NCBI RefSeq assembly: GCF_003144245.1
Contig: NW_020289984.1
Location: 558,001-622,000 of the forward strand
Direction of reading: 5' to 3'
Source of the DNA: Jaminaea rosea
Taxonomy: Eukaryota; Basidiomycota; Exobasidiomycetes; Microstromatales
Length of the DNA stretch: 64,000 nt
Made by a program: the position numbers and the translations under genes. The notes under the pieces are model-generated. The model did not search any database. It saw only the letters and a program-made list of their open reading frames with translations, and was not told where the DNA came from. Shown in pieces: positions 44,301 to 54,120 of this stretch. The stretch's first letter is position 1. Every line of letters begins with the position of its first letter.

Positions 44301-45408
44301 CGGGGCCGAAGAAGAGGGTATAGGCGCCTTCGATCTTGGGGTTGGTGATGGAACCCACGTCCATGGACTGGGCGCCGCAGAAGACGGCGATGGGGTAGCC
44401 GCGCTTGCACTTGTGGTCGCCCATCTGGCGAGAGGAGAAGCGAGTGAGCATCGTCGCCATCTTGGGTACGAAGCCGTCGGCGTCGGCGGCGGGTACGGCG
44501 GGTGGAGGTGGTGGTGCGCGATGGAAGCGCGAGCTGACGGTGCTGGCTGGGCGTCCGCTTACGGTTGTGTCACCTGCGTTGGACGAGGCGCGATTGCGTT
44601 TCTTGGGGCTGCCGCTCTCTCGGAGGAAGCCTGGGCGTGGGGGCAGGAGCTCGGTGTCGAGGTCGTCGTCGTCAGCAAGTGCTGAACTGTCGAGCTTGCG
44701 CGAGGATGGGAGGGAAGGGAGAGGACTGAGAGGTGTCTCTGGGCGAGATTCGGTTGTGCTGCGGAAGGAGAGTCGCGATGGGATGCGAAGACCGAAGCCG
44801 GATGACTTGCGCTTGCTCGGTGTGAGAGGAGGGGCGAGGCTAGTCGAGACCTCAGTACCAGTTGCTGTAACTACCAAAGCTCCGTCGTCAGCCGGGGGAA
44901 GTGCTGGTGCTGGTGCAGGTGTAGAGGTGCCCTTGCGTATAGAGGCGTCGTCCGGAAAGAGGAGAGCGACAGATACGAGCTCGATTGGCTCAAAGTCTGG
45001 CGCTAGACCGTCTTCGAATAGATCGGAGGCTGCCCTACTGCTGTGTGCTTTACCGGCGTGCGAGCTCTTTGGAGTGGTCGGCCGCTTGAAGGACTGAGTA
45101 GCTTGCGCGTCCCTCGCACGGAGATCGCTGTAGCTCGAGCGGGTGAGATTGACCGATGGTCGTGGTAAGAAGACGCCGAGGAACGAGTCGCTGCCGTCTA
45201 CGACTGGTGCTACGGGCTTCCTTTGCTCGATGGAGTGTGCTGGACGCTCTAGCGGCGCTCGCTGTGGCTTCTGAGCCCTCTTCCAGTGGACGGGCTTGGT
45301 AGCTGAACCGAGAGATACGGGCTGCTGCGGTGGTGCTTGTAGTGCTAGGTCCTCCTTTGCTTTCTCCTTTTCGAAGAAGTCGGTCGTCGTACGAGTGCGA
45401 ATGGGCAT
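41395..45408 (-). CDS. Large disordered protein with degenerate RNase H-like domain
   Basis: Intronless, 1337 residues from the ATG at 45408. Residues about 335-540 look like an RNase H fold: PIAVFCGAQ (strand 1), GAYTLFFGPGHPGN (strand 2, as in eukaryotic RNase H1), ARRAELIAATRALQAI with the helix Glu, HICMDSPYVAKAWGSWIPQWEEDGWPG with the strand-4 Asp, DLLRELAAI, and a closing HLYLIDRNANPASKTARIVL. The first catalytic Asp of RNase H1 (normally VFVDG) is Cys here, and the last Asp is not evident, so two of four acidic residues remain and activity is doubtful. An RNase H1-type N-terminal domain was not seen. The rest is Ala/Val/Pro/Lys/Glu-rich, with repeated KKSKKVKSP-like and SPTRSPTR units and a C-terminal KPVKVKPVKEPKEPF. 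Function unknown; a nucleic-acid-binding scaffold is conceivable. Confidence 0.75.
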   Translation of the reverse strand: MPIRTRTTTDFFEKEKAKEDLALQAPPQQPVSLGSATKPVHWKRAQKPQRAPLERPAHSIEQRKPVAPVVDGSDSFLGVFLPRPSVNLTRSSYSDLRARDAQATQSFKRPTTPKSSHAGKAHSSRAASDLFEDGLAPDFEPIELVSVALLFPDDASIRKGTSTPAPAPALPPADDGALVVTATGTEVSTSLAPPLTPSKRKSSGFGLRIPSRLSFRSTTESRPETPLSPLPSLPSSRKLDSSALADDDDLDTELLPPRPGFLRESGSPKKRNRASSNAGDTTVSGRPASTVSSRFHRAPPPPPAVPAADADGFVPKMATMLTRFSSRQMGDHKCKRGYPIAVFCGAQSMDVGSITNPKIEGAYTLFFGPGHPGNAQQTMTDSEKRPSHLHHPKPATTSSTARRAELIAATRALQAIHDLYQGKSCAHICMDSPYVAKAWGSWIPQWEEDGWPGDEHISKRKKDSGYQGSGDYSGSDEVPRKRSSKRLADEDLLRELAAIRRLYARAERKGTGAAHLYLIDRNANPASKTARIVLENARAQEFNSPTQSPGESRRDSFISSRPSMSMPPTSPGRNSRLSMTASRRSVTRDSMYEDDGRGSRRSNSRASNGRSRAMSHLRPAPPVPVQEEAESDLRDGNEEMAAPRVAKSPSKKVSKRKVAAAAAVPAAATMAAVERPASIKSAASAVTALSDHEDEAVPTKTTAVVEPVEPAEPTPVAQVAAPALATLPKVDAKKHDEVVTETLSAKSSPVDTNTAAAATAEDGAGKNDGFLANAAATAAAFVAGVAGVGGAAAKSDEPSKAAVQEELEKVQEPPEAAVPEEPGVQAREAAQAEPVEVKDPGVAVPEEPEVVLAPAAVLTPKKKSKKVKSPVTAAAADDEVVTPSKTKSVKKSASSARKPKLANAVVDPVPSGSSPTRSPTRSPTRARKEKVADLPASPSPAPAPVAAAPAATPAAAAAAAPSPDKSGRLINYSKRNSLMKKKQQDADASASSGGAPVLAALPVTPALDTTFEEPTTAAAAADKVSDAPPLAEEESEVASPAPATGTGAEAFPVAAAAEKERESAIPAGYPKPLARRNGSASEVPTKTVKKRQSMPAARDRASKDMSDRTSLKSSTSSVGRRFRTLSSFSRSGGNKGLSAAPEEEEAVPVTGTDKKTKRKTMKWFQRKDEDIPPVPVQTTPAVEKKVKPAATPVEEEEEEEEAAATESLLDEESEAAAVAPVKTNGNGATRRPTHRRQPTEQSVFEDDDEDEENDVAAVAPTKTTGGAAATPASPNGAGAGGGVKSRMSRLSMRSNSAPKPPKPAKVKEPKPVKVKPVKEPKEPFSLKRSVGKILTME

Positions 45409-47917
45409 CGGTGCGGACGGCGTGCGATCAAGCAGCAACGGCGATTAAGCCGGCAAAGGCGCGGCGCGAGTGGCGGGCGTAGAGTTGTAGATGGTGAGTG
45501 ATGAGCGATGGAAGAAGATGTTGGAATGGTGAGAAGGGGAGCAAAGAGAGGTTGTCAGCGAGATTGCGGGGGAGAATGGGGACGGGATCGAGGATAGAGA
45601 GCAGCGCAGAGAGCTCAGAGGGGAGAGCAAACAACAGCGCGAGCCGTGAGCCTTGAGCCGTGAGCCCGTCGACGGCACGGCGAGCTGCAGAGCTTCGGGG
45701 CCCGGCCCACTCTTTCGCAACGACGCGGACTGGCTGCCCAATCTGCAGGCTGCAGGGCGTGCAGAAATGCTGCGCTGCTGCGAACATCGATCAAGAGACA
45801 TGGGGAATCCGGGCGGGCAGGCGGGCGGGCGCGCCTAGACTAGAAAAGACGCCAGGCGGCACACGACGCACGCACGACGGACGATGAAGAAGGGCAGCCG
45901 GCGCCTTTCTCTGTCTTTCAGATGAAAGAGGGCGAGACACGCCTTGAACAACAAGCTCGCCCTAGTCGTCTGGCACGCTCGCGGAAGAGAGTGCGACAAT
46001 CTAAGCTAGCGGCGGTCGTTGAAACCGTTCCATCTCGTCTCGCCTCGTCTTGCCGCGCTCGGACGCTGTCTCGGCTTGCCAAAGGGCCATTGGGAGGTCA
46101 AAGCGTTTGGGAGCGGGAGCCAAAGCGAGAGCGAGAGAGAGCGAAAGCGAGCGTGTGGGAAGAGCTCACTGAGCCACGAACACCGGCAGCTATCCCCCGA
46201 GGCGAGGGAAGAAGAGAGTCGCCGCGCTCGCCTTACGCTGTGCTGCCTGGTCGCACCCATCTATCTACCCGTGCATCGTGTGGCTGGGGGCGGAGCTCGA
46301 TAGAGGCGGCCGAGCGGACACAGCCCTTGGGTCCCCTACGAGCGAAAGTCGGCCGCGATCCTCGATGAACAAACGACCCGATGGTCGGAGGACGCCGAAC
46401 GAGATGACGACGACGACGACGACGACGACGAAAAATCTTTGCCCGCAGCGCTAGGATGGCAATGAATGCGCGTCCGCCCGCTAGCTACCAGACCATGCGA
46501 CGACTCATCGTGCCAAGCGCCATGCCATCCCTGCTTGCCCGCCTCGGAGGAGCCCGCTCGCGAGGAACGAGGCAGGGTCCCTAGGTCTAGCCGAGCAGCA
46601 TGAACATCTCGCAAGTCGGGGACCACGAAGGATACGTGATCATGAGCACAGTAGACCCTAGCCCGGCGTCGTCGCATTTACTGCGATGGGCCTGGGGAGC
46701 GATCGTCGTACGACGAGATGACTTTGCGCAGCGATGTCGCAGAAGGCTGATCGGACTGCTAGTCTCTCGCCCCACCTGGAGACCTGTGCCCTGATGTTGT
46801 CAGGGCCGATCGAAGGTGGCGTGGCTAGTGACTGAGCAGCCCATCATCAATCTAGTCCCCCAGCCTAGCTTGCCTGCTCCACGGCGGGCCCTTTCGTCTG
46901 CTCTCGTCCAAGCTCTCGGACCGTAACATCCACAGCGAGGTCTCAGTCCTCGTCCGTACTCACCTAAGAGGCGGAGGCGGAGGATGGGCAGCGTCCCTGG
47001 CGAGAGGAAGATGAGGATACGAGGAGCGCTCAAAGGAGGCGTCCAGAGAAGATGACGAAGAGAGAATGGGAGGGGCTGGACACACGAAGATGAAGGGATG
47101 ATGGTAGCAGTCAATGGTAAGAAGCCAAAGTCAAGGCGTAAAGAAGGACGAAGCCAACGATAATCTTCCTGCTGCCGTCGCTGCCGCTGCCGCTGCTGCG
47201 ACGTCTGCTGCTGCTCGAGGCCGCCTGCTTGGAGGCCCAGAAGTCAATCTGAGGGTCCAGCCCGTCCACTCCCCTCGCTCCCGCCGCCCCTTCCCCCTCC
47301 GCTTACGCTTCCAAGGTACGTGAGACAACTTGCCGCGCCTGCATCGCACTTGTGCCCGTCCGTCCGTCCGTCCAGGTCGACGGCAGCTTCGAGCGTCGAG
47401 CAGAGAAAGAACGGCACGCGAGCCACGCACGCACGGCTTGTGTGCGTGCGGGCCACTCATTCAGCAATTCACTCAACAGCAAGCCATGCAGATTGCCAAG
47501 CAGCTCAAACAAATGCATCGAAGAGCGCCAATGAGACTGTAGAAAGACAGCCTCTGCGAGGAGAGCAAGAATGGGGGGGCGGGGGGCGAAGGGCAAGCCT
47601 ATCGCTCGAAGCTCAGAAGCTTAGCTGCACGAAATGATCCATGCACGGGAGCTGCAAGTCAATGCTGCGAAACGCGCCTGTCTCTGCCCAATCTACGACG
47701 GACGCATTCAGCCTTGCCTTCTCTCCACTTGCGCATCCTCAGACAAGAGAGGCGAGATCGGCTCAACACCACCGCTTCGATCGAACGAACGATCGATCGA
47801 TCGATGCGAGACGATGCGATGCGATGAGACACGATGAGATGAGATGGATTATCAAGATGAGTTGAGACGTTCTAGATGAAGGAAGAGTGAAGACCTGTCC
47901 ATCTACGCGCCGCACGT
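45409..47917. other. Long intergenic region without recognised gene
   Basis: 2.5 kb upstream of the RNase H-like gene and downstream of the SNF2 gene. Holds a GAC trinucleotide run at about 46403-46430, CGAT runs near 47785-47803, a GATGCGATGCGATGAG stretch near 47812-47828, and GCCGCTGCT-like repeats near 47170-47210. Open frames such as 45922-46368 (+), 46800-47114 (-) and 47131-47460 (-) show no family resemblance. It may contain a long 5' leader of the RNase H-like gene. Confidence 0.4.
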
Positions 47918-50591
47918 CTACTCGTGGTATGCTCGCCTCCTCGCCGACGTCGTCGTCGCCGGCTCCTCACCACCAGCAGGCGCAGGCGGCTCATCCCCCG
48001 CTCCTCCATTAAACAGATACATGAGCTCCTTGAGGGACAGCTTGTTGCCCCCCTTCTTGAGCTTGCTCCCCTCCAAGGCCGCACGGCTCAACTCGCGCTT
48101 CTTTTCCTGCAGGGCAAGGATACGCTGCTCCACCGTATCCTCTATACAGCTGCGCGAAGAGCGGGGCGGTGAGTCGAAGATTTCGTCAGTGAGGGGGAAT
48201 CGAGATCAAAGCTCTTGGGGGCTCTCGCACTCACATCTTGTACATCCTCACTGCCCGCGTCTGCCCAACTCTATGCGCCCTATCCATCCCCTGCTCCTCC
48301 AACATAGGGTTCCACCACAGATCCATCAACAGCACGCGCGAGCAGCAAGTCAAGTTCAACCCGGTGCTCCCTGCCTTGAAGGAGATCAGAATAATCCTCG
48401 TGCCTCCCCGCCCGCCCCCGCCACCACCTTCAGCGCGAATCGTCTCAAGGGCAACCTCGCGCTTGGGAGCGGACATGGATCCGTCGTACCTAACGAATTG
48501 TCGACCTTCCCTGCGCAAGGCGAGCTCGACGAGGTCGAGGAAAGTAGTGAATTGGGAAAAAATGATCGTCTTCTCCTTACCGTGGGATTCGGTATCGATC
48601 CGATCGAGGAGACGTAGCATGATGCGCAGCTTTGTTGAGCCAAGTTGGGTCCAGTCGAGTTGACGGCGTGCTTCGTCCGCGAGGATGTGGCGACACTCTA
48701 GGCAGTGCGCGTCAGAATTGCCGCTATTATCTTCGTCGAGGACGCACTGACACCGTGCGCACTTGGCCTTGTCCACTCGCATGCTCTTCATCAGGTCCGC
48801 AAGCTCGTCGCCTGAGTCGTCGTTGTCGTTGTCGTTGTCGTCGTCTACATTGATCGGGTTGGCCTGACTGGTGCCGCCATTGGGTGCTGCCTTGCCCTTC
48901 GCTTTGGCATTCCTCTTCGTAGCTCGCTGCTCCGCATCCACGGGCAAGGCATCTGCATCGACATTGATGCTCTTCGTAACTAAGCTAGGATGACTAGTTG
49001 CCTGCCTCATCCTCAACAAGAGGAGCAACTTCCCAATATGATTCTTCTCTCGATCGAGGTTACGACGTGCCTGATCCTCCCAGCTCTTGTAAAAGGCCCT
49101 CTCCGCCTCATTATCGAAGGGCTCGCTCACCACTTCTACCACGCGGTCAGGCAAGGTAAGGAGGGGCTTCCCATCCAGTTTCGTGTCCTTGGTTCGACGA
49201 AGCAGGATACTCTGCAGTACAACGCAAAGACGCTTCATACCCCAATTGACGCGATTCTGGTTGCTCGACTTGAGCGGGTCGGCAATCTTCTCCTTGAAAT
49301 GTGCATAGTCATCAAAGGGTGGGATTCCCAGAAAATGGATGAGGGAGAACATCTCCATTGCATTGTTCTGCAAGGGAGTGCCAGTGAGACACCATCGCGA
49401 GTGGGAGCGACGTGCGAGCTCGAAGCAGGCGAGGGCTTGCTTGGTCGTGTGGTTCTTAATATTGTGCGCCTCGTCCAGGATGATGCGGAGCCATCGTGCT
49501 TTGAAGAGGGGGGAGAAACGGCGATCCCCATCGGATGAGGCTACGGTGGAGTACTCGGAGGCGGCCGTGGGGAAGGAGGTGAGGACGATGTCGTGCTTCT
49601 TGAAGATGGAGGCCGACGTGGCTTTGGAGGAGCCGTGGTGGATGAAAACGCGAAGCCCGCAGTCGGTTTTGGTTTTGGCTTCCGACTCCCATTGACGGAG
49701 AACGGCGACTGGGGCTACGATTAGGGTGGCGTGGCCGCGTAGCTCGACTTCTTCGCGGTCCTCATCACTCTCGCTCTCGCTGCCGCTGCCTGCGCCGGGC
49801 TTGGCTTTGCGTTCCTTTTCTGCCTCATCATCGTCATCGCTATCCAGCGCAGCGAGCAGACTGCTCGAAGCGACTGCTTTCTTTCGCCTCTCCTCCTTCG
49901 CCTTGGCCCTCGCCTCCTTCTCTTTGCGTTTCTTGTGCAGTAGCTTGGCCTTATCCCTCTCCTCCACGACGTAGCGTATCGTCGATCCCTTACTCTCAGC
50001 GCCATTCCCCACAATGAGCGCCAAGGCCTGAATCGTCTTTCCCAACCCCATGTCATCAGCAAGGATGCCTCCCTTGTACTTTCCGGCCTCTCGCTCCCTC
50101 ATCCACTTGTAGCCTTGCGTCTGGTGTCGCATGAGGGGCACAGACATTCCTGGCACGCGGGCTTCCTCCGGATCATAGTCCTCGTCTACTGCTACGGCCT
50201 GGTTGAGCATATCCTGTATGGCGCGATCGCGCTCGGAGGGGTCGAGATTCGAGTAGTCGGGGGCGGTGCGAAGGACTTCATCGTCTTCGACGTCTCCGCC
50301 GAGCGGGGCAATGGGTGCAAATGTGGTGCCTGCGGTAGCGAGTGGCGGCTGCTGATGCGGTAGCATGACCGCAGGCTTGGCAGGAGATCGAGCAACCGCC
50401 TCGCTCGGGTCGAAGAGCATCTTCGTCTTGGGAGCCGTTTCGCCCTTGTACCTGCCCGTGCCCGCGCCCGGTGCGCCATGCTGATGCTGCGCCTGCGCTT
50501 GATAGCGATGCGGCGTGCCCGGGGCGTGGCCCTGGCCCTGTTGTTGCGCCTGGAGATGTTGCGCAGCCAGCATGCGCTTGATCGCTTCCAT
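47918..50591 (-). CDS. SNF2-family ATPase, Rad5/Rad16/Uls1-type group, reduced zinc motif
   Basis: DNA translocase of the SNF2 superfamily, probably nuclear. Two exons; the junction near 48235/48152 reads MYK-I-CIEDTVEQRILALQ. Motifs: GILADDMGLGKTIQALAL (Walker A), TLIVAPVAVLRQW (Ia), ILDEAHNIKN (DEAH), CLTGTPLQNN (III), LHLD-type IIFSQFTTFLDL (IV), GSTGLNLT (V) and MDRAHRVGQTR (VI). A charged, Lys/Glu-rich insertion splits motifs I and Ia (about residues 205-275). Between the two lobes, where Rad5/Rad16/Uls1 proteins carry a RING finger, only KCARCQCVLD and HCLECRHIL remain, too few Cys/His for a full C3HC4 RING. The Gln/His-rich N-terminus starts at 50591. The C-terminal segment after motif VI has the usual EKKRELSRAAL helix and ends ARRRAYHE. 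A SUMO- or ubiquitin-linked repair role is inference. Confidence 0.88.
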
Positions 50592-51070
50592 CGATGCCTA
50601 AGAAGAGGACGATTATTATTGGGCTGGTCGGGGTTGAGATGCAGAGGAGAGAGGAGGGCGAGGACGATGTGATGTTGGAAGGGGGCGGTTTACGACGAAG
50701 GACGATCGCTCATCCGCCCGCTGCGAGATGTTGACTCAATGGAGCGTGATGTGATAGCGAGTCAGACGTCGTCGGCTGGCCAGGAACGAGTGGAAGTGAT
50801 ACAAGCAAGGAAAGAGGAGCGAGCCAGTCGTGTGTCGGTGTCGGGTGTTAATCAGCCCCAGTCCGCCGTGTGTTTATTTTCGCTTTTGCGGCGTGCGTGG
50901 CCCGTGCTCAAGCGGCACTTCACTTTCAAGATCGATTTCAATTCAAGGGTCTGGCCGGGCCTGACCCTCTCTCCCTCTCGTCGTCGCACTCTCAACCTCG
51001 GAACACACGCTGATCATTACAAGACTCGCACGCTCAATAGCTACATATGCACACGCCGCCCCGCTTCGCT
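50592..51070. promoter_or_regulatory. 5' region of the SNF2 gene
   Basis: 479 bp between the SNF2 start and the 3' end of the flavin monooxygenase gene. No gene or named site seen. Confidence 0.35.
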
Positions 51071-53195
51071 TCACTGGGCAATTCCCTCCAACCTCGCCTT
51101 GATCTGCAGCGCCAGCTTCTTCGAATGCCACCTATTAAGCGCGAGGTTCCCGCACTGGATCCACCCATTGCTATGGCCCGTCGGTCGCCACGCAACGCGC
51201 AGCTCACCTTCATCGTCCAGACCCCACACCGGATTGAACTTGGACCCTTCCTTCTCACCTAGGATCTTCATCGCCGAAGTGCGCATGTTGAGGTAGCCCG
51301 TAGCGAGGACAATGAGGTCGCATTGCAGCTCCGAGCCGTCCGAGAAGACGACGCCGTCTGAGGTCATGTGGTCGATCTCGACTCCTTGCTTCATCTTGAT
51401 GCGGCCGTCAGAGATGTAGTCCTCTGAGCCCGTGGCGAGATAGTAGCCGCCGCCCTGCGCGCGAGTGACGAGGTGGTGAGTGAAGTCAGCAAACGACCAA
51501 GGGGGTAAAGAATGTGCTTGTGTCCACAGCCTCATCACGCCACCGACTTACCTTGGAGTAGTACGAGTACAGGAAGCCGGCATCCCCAACTCCCTTGCCC
51601 CAATTGAACCCAGCCTTCTGCAGCTTGGCAATGATGTCCTTGTCGATACCCGTAGCCATCTTGTCGGCTACGACCTTCTGCACAGGCAGATGCATAGGGT
51701 TCGGCGACGAGTTAAAGATGAGATCCGCATCCTCCGTGGGCGGCCCATCCTCCGAGTACAGTCCCTTGAGCAGCACCTCCTCTACGGCGCGCACCGACAT
51801 GACGTACGTACTGCTTCGCTGCTGCTGCGTGACATGCCAGCCGTGCTCGCAAAGATTGACGCTGAGGTCCTGCCCGGAGTTGTTGGCGCCGACGACGAGG
51901 GCACGCTTGCCCTGGTATTTGTCGCCGGATGTGAACTCGGAAGAATGGACTACGGGGCCCTTGAAGTTCTCTTGCCCCTTGAAGGTGGGTTTGTTCATCT
52001 CTCCCGAATGGCCCGTGGCGAGACACATGTGCTTCGGATGGATGGTACGCTTACTTCCGTCAGCTCGCGTGACATCGACCGTCCACTCTCCCTTTGCCTC
52101 GTCGAAGGAGGTGCGATCGATGGATGTCCCCATCCACGCGTTGAGCTCCATAGTCTCGGCGTAGAACTCGAACCAGTTCGCCAGCTTATCCTTGGCCGTA
52201 TAAATGGGCCAATGAGCAGGGAAGGGCAAACCGGCCATATGGTCGTAATGGACTGGGTCGTGCAGCACGAGGGACTTGTAGCGATTACGCCAATTGTCTC
52301 CGATGCGCGGATTACGGTCGAGGATGACCGTAGGGACTCCGAGTTGGCCCAGACGGTAAGCGAGCATCAGACCGGATTGACCAGCCCCAACGATGGCGAC
52401 TGCGGGCTCCTCGTCGAGGAACTCCTTCTTGCGCTCACGCTTCTCCTGCCAAGTGGCCTTGCCTCGCTCTTCGCCGTACTCGGTGCCCCGGATACGGAGA
52501 GAGCCCTTCTTCTCCTCGTGGCCTTTGAGCTCTTCGAGACCGAGGAAGAGGGCGTGCAGCTGCGTGCGTGCGCAAGAGAAGGCAAGGGTCAGAGGGTCAG
52601 CACCGAACACATTGGCTCCAAAGGGACGACGACGACGACTCACCTTGGGCTGCTGACTACCATCCTTGTGCAAGCGGAAGACACCGCGACCACGTCCTAC
52701 GTTAGTCTCAAAGGTGAAGAAGCCTGAGCCAAGCGTGAAGGGCAGCTCGCCGTCAGTCTCACGCCCCGCTACGCCCTATCCCACCGCTCCCTGTCGGCAC
52801 TACTCACCCATCAACCACGGCACGCCAGGGAACGAGTCATTATCAGCCACCGAAGCAGGCTCAAGCGTGAAGTTCTTGATCGTCTTCTCCTTGCTCATCC
52901 CGCACTCATTCAGGAACTTCTCAATGTTCCCCGGCGTCTGAGGAGCACGATAGTCCCACTGGAGGCAGAGGATGTCCTTGAGGTACCCGTCTGACCTGAA
53001 GAGGGCTGCGACTTGTTGGGGGGAGCCGCTGGAGAAGGCCGTGTTTAGGCGGGTGATGAGGGATTGGGCCATCCCGAGGTTGGCGGAACTGGAGTCGTGA
53101 GCGGTTGCATCGTGAGTGGACGTCGTTGTTGGGGACGACTTGGTTGGGAGAGTCGAGTCCGACGAGGGAGGGGCGACGGCTGCTGTTGGTGCCAT
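51071..53195 (-). CDS. Flavin-containing monooxygenase with NTF2-like N-terminal domain
   Basis: FAD- and NADPH-dependent oxygenase of the FMO/YUCCA-like type; the substrate cannot be inferred. Four to five exons. Residues about 40-135 (MAQSLITRLNTAFSSGSPQQVAAL, GYLKDILCLQWDYR, NIEKFLNECGM) look like an NTF2/SnoaL-like domain. The catalytic part has an FAD-binding VAIVGAGQSGLMLAYRLGQLG, IGDNWRNRYKSLVLHDP with the GDxWR motif, an FMO-type FKGPVVHSSEF, an NADPH-binding ALVVGANNSGQDLSVNL and the late LIVLATGYLN. The C-terminus reads RPTGHSNGWIQCGNLALNRWHSK. The start at 53195 (MAPTAAVAPP) precedes a Ser/Thr-rich leader; an upstream in-frame ATG at 53273 is possible. Soluble, no membrane anchor seen. 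Confidence 0.88.
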
Positions 53196-54120
53196 TTTTG
53201 GCGTGTGAGGTGGTGAGTGTCTTGTGGTTCGATGGGTCGTGTGAAGCTTGGTAGTGGCGAGTGACCTGATCAACTCGGGGAGGGAAGGTACTCAAGATCT
53301 CCTTCCCTCGAGCCTATTAGTACCAGCGAGCGGGTGGCGAGCGACGATCGACGAGCGGCTTGTGCTTCTCCCACCCCCGTTGATCACCAAGTCAGGTCAC
53401 TCGCACCTCGCACCTTGCACCTCGCGCCTCGCACACCATGTGGAGCCCCACATTGTCCCACTACCCTGGGCAGTACGCCCCTCTGCGTTTCGCGGCCAAA
53501 CCAAAATTCCCATGGGCCCGCGTGCGCGTGTACCACAGCAGCCGGCTCAGGTGACCCATCCACATCCCCAATGCAAGCCTTCAGAGAAGTGTGGGAGAGA
53601 GAGACAGTCGGCCAGTCAGCTAGTCAGAGTGTCGATTCGGGCAATGGGCCCAAACGCCGTCTTGGCTTAGAGCCGAACGACATCAATGAGGGAGGGAGGC
53701 AGGACGGCGATTGGCGCTGGTGTTGCTGACAGGCAAGGCGGGGGGAGCAAGGGAAAGTAGCAGCAGCAGCAGCAAGAAACAATGGTGGCGTGCTGACAGG
53801 CTGGCAGGCTGTACGGCTCGCCGATCACCTGACGACAGCAAAGTGCGAGGCGAGGCGAGGCGTCAACGATTGGACCAGAGGGGTGTGTGAGTGGGTGGAG
53901 CAACACAAAGAAGGCGGCGTCGACGAAAGTGAATGAAGTGGTGCGGGGCCAGCTTGGCTTGGAGCTTGGATCGCTTTGCTTGATTGGGTCATTACTAGCA
54001 ACAACCGCACGGACAATAGATGCTCGGTGAGTGGGGATGTACGAGGAGGGTGACAAGGAGCGAGAAATAGTACAGATGAACAACCAAGGTCAAGATTATG
54101 CGACCGGGACTGAGGGTTTC
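53196..54120. other. Intergenic
   Basis: 925 bp between the monooxygenase start and the 3' end of the transcription factor gene. Contains CTCGCACCTTG-type repeats near 53400-53430 and an AGC run near 53758-53775. No supported gene. Confidence 0.4.

Noticed and set aside
45922-47460. Overlapping frames in the 2.5-kb gap
   Set aside because: Low-complexity, none with domain or conserved motif; possible untranslated leader instead.
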